Made by a program: the position numbers and the translations under genes. Positions 61,122 through 64,000 of a DNA stretch of 64,000 bases are shown piece by piece. Every line of letters starts with the position of its first letter. The stretch's first letter is position 1. The notes under the pieces were generated by a model that saw only the letters and a list, made by a program, of their open reading frames with translations, did no database searches and had not been told where the DNA came from. This stretch comes from Paraburkholderia sp. (GTDB lineage: Bacteria > Pseudomonadota > Gammaproteobacteria > Burkholderiales > Burkholderiaceae): NCBI GenBank assembly GCA_004322045.1, contig SCRN01000028.1:1-64000 (forward strand). Direction: 5' to 3'.

Positions 61122-61966
61122 AACGCGGCCGCGTCGTCATGCATCGTTGCGTCGTCGCAGGCGTGCAGGCGACGACAGCGGATACGACGCAATCGTTCGG
61201 CCGCCATTCGCACGACATGTTCGGCATAGGGCTCGTATGGCGTGGTGCGCAGCGCTCCGCAAGCGGTCGCGGGCCGGTCGAAGCGCGAGCGGGCGACGTG
61301 ATCACCGCAAACCCCGGAGAAGTGCATGACGGCAGCCCGTTCGACGAGCGCGGCCGCGCCTGGCGCATGCTTTATTTCGATCCGGCGCAGGTGTATGAGG
61401 TCGCGCGCGACCTCGGTGCGGCCACGCCGACCTCGGTCGAATTCGAGCGCCCCGTATTGCGCGACGATGCTTTTGCCGCTTGTTTCGAGCAGGCTTTCGC
61501 CGATGCGGCGGGAATCGCGGCCCGCGCGGCGTGCGTGCATGACGAAGCGCTCGGGCGCGAAACGTCGCTGTTCGCATTGATGGCGAGATTCGTACGCACG
61601 CATACGAGCGTGCGGCAGCGCATTCCGGTAGCGGAATCGGTCGGGGCCGTGAGCGCGTCGATACGGCGGGCGAGGGCGCGCATCGACGACGATCCATGCG
61701 CTCCCGTCACATTGGCGACGCTTGCCGACGAAGCGGGCTTGAGCCGCTTTCAACTTCTGCGCGGCTTCGCCCGCGATACAGGTCTGCCGCCCCACGCTTA
61801 TTTGATCCAGCGCCGCATTGCGCTCGCACGACACCTGATCGAGCGAGGGGCGCCGCTTGCCGATGCGGCCGCCGGGGCCGGCTTCGCCGACCAGAGCCAT
61901 ATGACACGCGCCTTCGTTCGCACGCTAGGCGTTACGCCGGCGCAATACGCAAGCGCCGTCCGTTGA
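61118..61966 (+). CDS. AraC-family transcriptional regulator
   Basis: A 282-residue regulator. An N-terminal cupin-like sensor domain (HSHDMFGIGLVWRGAQRS, GDVITANPGEVHDG) is followed by the double helix-turn-helix: VTLATLADEAGLSRFQLLRGFARDTG and RHLIERGAPLADAAAGAGFADQSHMTRAFVRTLGVTPAQY, the standard AraC signature. It begins four bases before the end of the acetyltransferase gene and precedes the EamA transporter by 94 bases; it probably controls one or both. AraC proteins of this form frequently sit next to LysE- or EamA-type amino-acid exporters. Confidence 0.92.
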   Translation: MKRGRVVMHRCVVAGVQATTADTTQSFGRHSHDMFGIGLVWRGAQRSASGRGPVEARAGDVITANPGEVHDGSPFDERGRAWRMLYFDPAQVYEVARDLGAATPTSVEFERPVLRDDAFAACFEQAFADAAGIAARAACVHDEALGRETSLFALMARFVRTHTSVRQRIPVAESVGAVSASIRRARARIDDDPCAPVTLATLADEAGLSRFQLLRGFARDTGLPPHAYLIQRRIALARHLIERGAPLADAAAGAGFADQSHMTRAFVRTLGVTPAQYASAVR

Positions 61967-62060
61967 CGCCGGGCCGCGCTTGGCGGCAGACGGTGCAATT
62001 TCGTTCAAGACCGGTAGCGCTCCGCCTCCTAACCTCGTTACATCTTTCGACGACGGGGCG

Positions 62061-63029
62061 ATGCAGATGGGGCGGCACTTCACAGGGTATCTTTATTGCG
62101 CGCTGGCGATGGTCGGCGTGGGCAGCACGGTGGTCGCGAGCAAGCTCATCGTTCATGGGTTGCCTCCGTTCACCGCAACAGCGCTGCGCTTCGGTATTGC
62201 GCTGCCCGTGTTCCTACTTGCGATGGCGTTGACGGGCGAACGCTGGCCGCGTGTCGGTTGGCGCGAAGCGTCGTTGTTGATCTTGCAATCGGGCTCGGGC
62301 AGCGTGGGCTACACGGTGCTGCTTCTGAGCGGCATGAGACTTGCGTCTGCAACCGATGCCGGTCTGATCGCGGGGACTTTGCCTGCGGTAGCAGCGCTTT
62401 TTGCCATCGTTGCGCTGCGCGAGCGGCCGGGGGTGATGACGATTGCGGCGATCGCACTGGCGACGGCGGGCGTGCTGGTATGCACGGTCGGCGGTGCCGG
62501 TGCGCCGCCGCTTGCCGGTGGCGGGCAGCCGGCTGCTGTATGGCTTGGAAATCTCTGCGTGTTGGGGGCCGTGTTGTGTGAGGCGGTGTTCATCCTGTTG
62601 AACAAGCGCTTGCGAACACCCGTTTCGCCGTTGCAGATGTCCACACTGATGACCGGTATCGGCCTCTTGCTTTCGCTCGTCCCTGCGCTGCTGGAACGGC
62701 CGTGGGCCGCAGCCTTCGACCCGACCGCGATGCTCGGGGTCGTTTATTACGCGCTCGTGCCGACCGTCGTCGGTTTTTTTCTTTGGTTTGCCGGCGCCGC
62801 TCGCATTGCGGGTGCGCAAGCGAGCGCCTTGACCGCTTTGGTTCCGATTTCGGCCGCGGGGTTTTCGGCTGTGTTTCTGCACGAGCATATGAACCTCGCA
62901 CATTGGTGGGCCTTCGCCTGCGTATTGGCGGGCGTCGCGCTGATCGCGGTGGAGGGAAGGTATCGAAGCGGCCAGCGCGCTCCGGACGCTTGCGTGAAGG
63001 TAGATCGCGATATTCGTTCGGAATGCTAA
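62061..63029 (+). CDS. EamA/DMT-family transporter
   Basis: A 322-residue protein with about ten hydrophobic helices arranged as two EamA repeats (first from YLYCALAMVGVGSTVVASKLIV, second from WLGNLCVLGAVLCEAVFILLNKRL). The ATG at 62061 is used; 62067 is equally possible. DMT-family members export amino acids or metabolites by proton exchange. Following the EpsC-type acetyltransferase and an AraC regulator, export of O-acetylserine or cysteine is a reasonable guess. The C-terminal tail is hydrophilic. Confidence 0.88.
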   Translation: MQMGRHFTGYLYCALAMVGVGSTVVASKLIVHGLPPFTATALRFGIALPVFLLAMALTGERWPRVGWREASLLILQSGSGSVGYTVLLLSGMRLASATDAGLIAGTLPAVAALFAIVALRERPGVMTIAAIALATAGVLVCTVGGAGAPPLAGGGQPAAVWLGNLCVLGAVLCEAVFILLNKRLRTPVSPLQMSTLMTGIGLLLSLVPALLERPWAAAFDPTAMLGVVYYALVPTVVGFFLWFAGAARIAGAQASALTALVPISAAGFSAVFLHEHMNLAHWWAFACVLAGVALIAVEGRYRSGQRAPDACVKVDRDIRSEC

Positions 63030-63253
63030 TTAATTTCTAAACGTTAATTCGAGGTGCGGTGGTAAAGCACGATCGTCTTTCGTCAGTTTAGATGTCCATT
63101 TTTTACACGGAGAGTATCCGTCGAACAAATAAGCGGCGCAGTAATCGTGTGTTGGAAAATGTAACTTCGATGGGGGCAAAAAAAGCGCCATGGTAGCGTT
63201 CTCTGCTGATCTGATATGGATTTTAGAGAACCCGACCGAATGGGCAAACCGCA

Positions 63254-63988
63254 ATGATGACTTCTTTCGATGAATGGCTCATTCATGCCATGAGCCGTCT
63301 CGACATTCACTCGCCCTTATTCGTCCGCGCAGCCGTCACACTCGCGGAGTTCGATTTGACTAGAGGACTCCCGCTCGTGACGTTGCTCTGGTGGATCTGG
63401 TTCCGCCCGGAACGCCGGATCGGCGCCCAGGGCGAAGCCGCGCGACGCCATGCACGCGAACTCGTGATTGCCGCGATTGTCGGCGGCCTCATTGCACTTG
63501 CGATCGGACGCTTGCTCGCGCATGAATTGCCGTTTCGCTTGAGGCCGATCTTCGAGCCGCAGTTGCACGCGCTATACCCGCCGCCAAATGCAAAGGTGTT
63601 GCTGCCGCGAACCTGGAGTTCCTTTCCGAGTGACCATGCCATGCTGTGGGGCGCCGTGGCGACAGCCATTTTGTTCGCGTCGCGGCCTGCCGGCATCTAT
63701 GCGTTGCTGCACGTGATCGTGCTGATCTGCCTGCCCCGCCTCTATCTCGGCCTGCACTACCCGACGGATCTGCTGGCGGGCTTGGCGCTTGGTGCGTGCA
63801 TCGCGTGTCTCGTGAACGTGCCGCGGATTCGCGCGCTCGTGAGCAAGCCGGTTCTAGCATTCGCCGAGTGCTGTCCGGGGCTCTTTTATGGCGCGGCATT
63901 CCTGGTCAGTTTCGAATTGGCCACGCAATTCGACGAATTGCGACTATTGGCATTCGGCTTGACCCACATCGGCCACTACGCGCAGTAG
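63254..63988 (+). CDS. PAP2-superfamily membrane phosphatase
   Basis: A 244-residue membrane protein with about six helices. The three phosphatase motifs are visible: a degenerate first motif around LPFRLRPIFEP, SFPSDHAML as motif 2, and RLYLGLHYPTDLLAG as motif 3 with the nucleophile histidine. Such enzymes dephosphorylate undecaprenyl pyrophosphate or phosphatidic acid at the outer face of the membrane. The first motif usually has KxxxxxxRP; here RLRP is present, but the lysine is not in its usual place. Preceded by 224 bp of AT-richer DNA (63030-63253), a likely promoter region. Confidence 0.88.
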   Translation: MMTSFDEWLIHAMSRLDIHSPLFVRAAVTLAEFDLTRGLPLVTLLWWIWFRPERRIGAQGEAARRHARELVIAAIVGGLIALAIGRLLAHELPFRLRPIFEPQLHALYPPPNAKVLLPRTWSSFPSDHAMLWGAVATAILFASRPAGIYALLHVIVLICLPRLYLGLHYPTDLLAGLALGACIACLVNVPRIRALVSKPVLAFAECCPGLFYGAAFLVSFELATQFDELRLLAFGLTHIGHYAQ

Positions 63989-64000
63989 CGCCCCGCGTTC

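Overview
This is a GC-rich window (roughly 62-65% by eye) from a beta-proteobacterium of the Burkholderiaceae, of the Paraburkholderia/Trinickia/Burkholderia type. Protein families, gene orders and codon use all point there. It contains the replication and partition region of a secondary chromosome (chromid) or megaplasmid: parA-parB with three palindromic parS-like sites (10.5-12.9 kb), a Rep_3-type initiator on the minus strand (13.25-14.6 kb), a 1.3-kb array of about eighteen directly repeated 18-bp iterons (14.7-16.07 kb), an AT-richer stretch, and a KfrA-like coiled-coil protein (16.4-17.6 kb). No tRNA, rRNA, CRISPR array or insertion sequence was recognised.

Layout. 1-5.3 kb: the 5' part of hpnD (hopanoid/squalene synthesis), a CheY-CheC-GGDEF signalling operon, and a membrane hybrid kinase. 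5.4-6.7 kb: a stress-type protein and an FMN reductase. 7.2-9.6 kb: a four-gene bufferin operon (exported cysteine peptide, DUF692/MNIO enzyme, DUF2063 partner, DoxX membrane protein), a recently described class of copper-binding RiPPs. 9.8-10.1 kb: arsC. 10.5-17.6 kb: origin and partition. 17.7-25.3 kb: housekeeping and accessory genes, including an XRE-cupin regulator, kbl-tdh (threonine degradation), YceI, TetR-DUF1348 and an aminotransferase. 25.4-47.4 kb: an island resembling the low-oxygen-activated (lxa) locus of Burkholderia: two BON proteins, FtsH2, a PfkB kinase, a Lon-like protease, a B12-dependent ribonucleotide reductase, peptidoglycan-acting hydrolases, an ACP-acyl-AMP ligase-PlsC fusion, a SagB-like nitroreductase and PEP synthase. 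Eight of its transcription units are preceded by FNR/Anr-like TTGAY-N4-RTCAA boxes (nine sites, some degenerate). 48.2-52.7 kb: a 1485-residue double hybrid kinase. 53.6-58.8 kb: an H-NS-like protein, bluB-cobB (cobalamin), an Nramp remnant, a 2,5-dioxovalerate-type dehydrogenase and an SDR. 59-64 kb: small proteins, an EpsC-type serine acetyltransferase-AraC-EamA operon, and a PAP2 phosphatase.

Two observations stand out. First, the 18-bp origin iteron (CTCCCGNAANNNCTCACC) recurs at thirteen places up to about 40 kb from the origin. Nine of these match all 14 fixed positions, and twelve of the thirteen lie between genes, often in small clusters. This suggests a dispersed set of initiator-binding or regulatory sites on the replicon. 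Second, a (GGAT)4 tract sits exactly at the junction of a fused glycoside hydrolase-serine hydrolase-NamZ gene. Removing one 4-base unit restores a canonical end for the first protein and leaves the second its own lipoprotein start, so the fusion may be phase-variable or an assembly slip.
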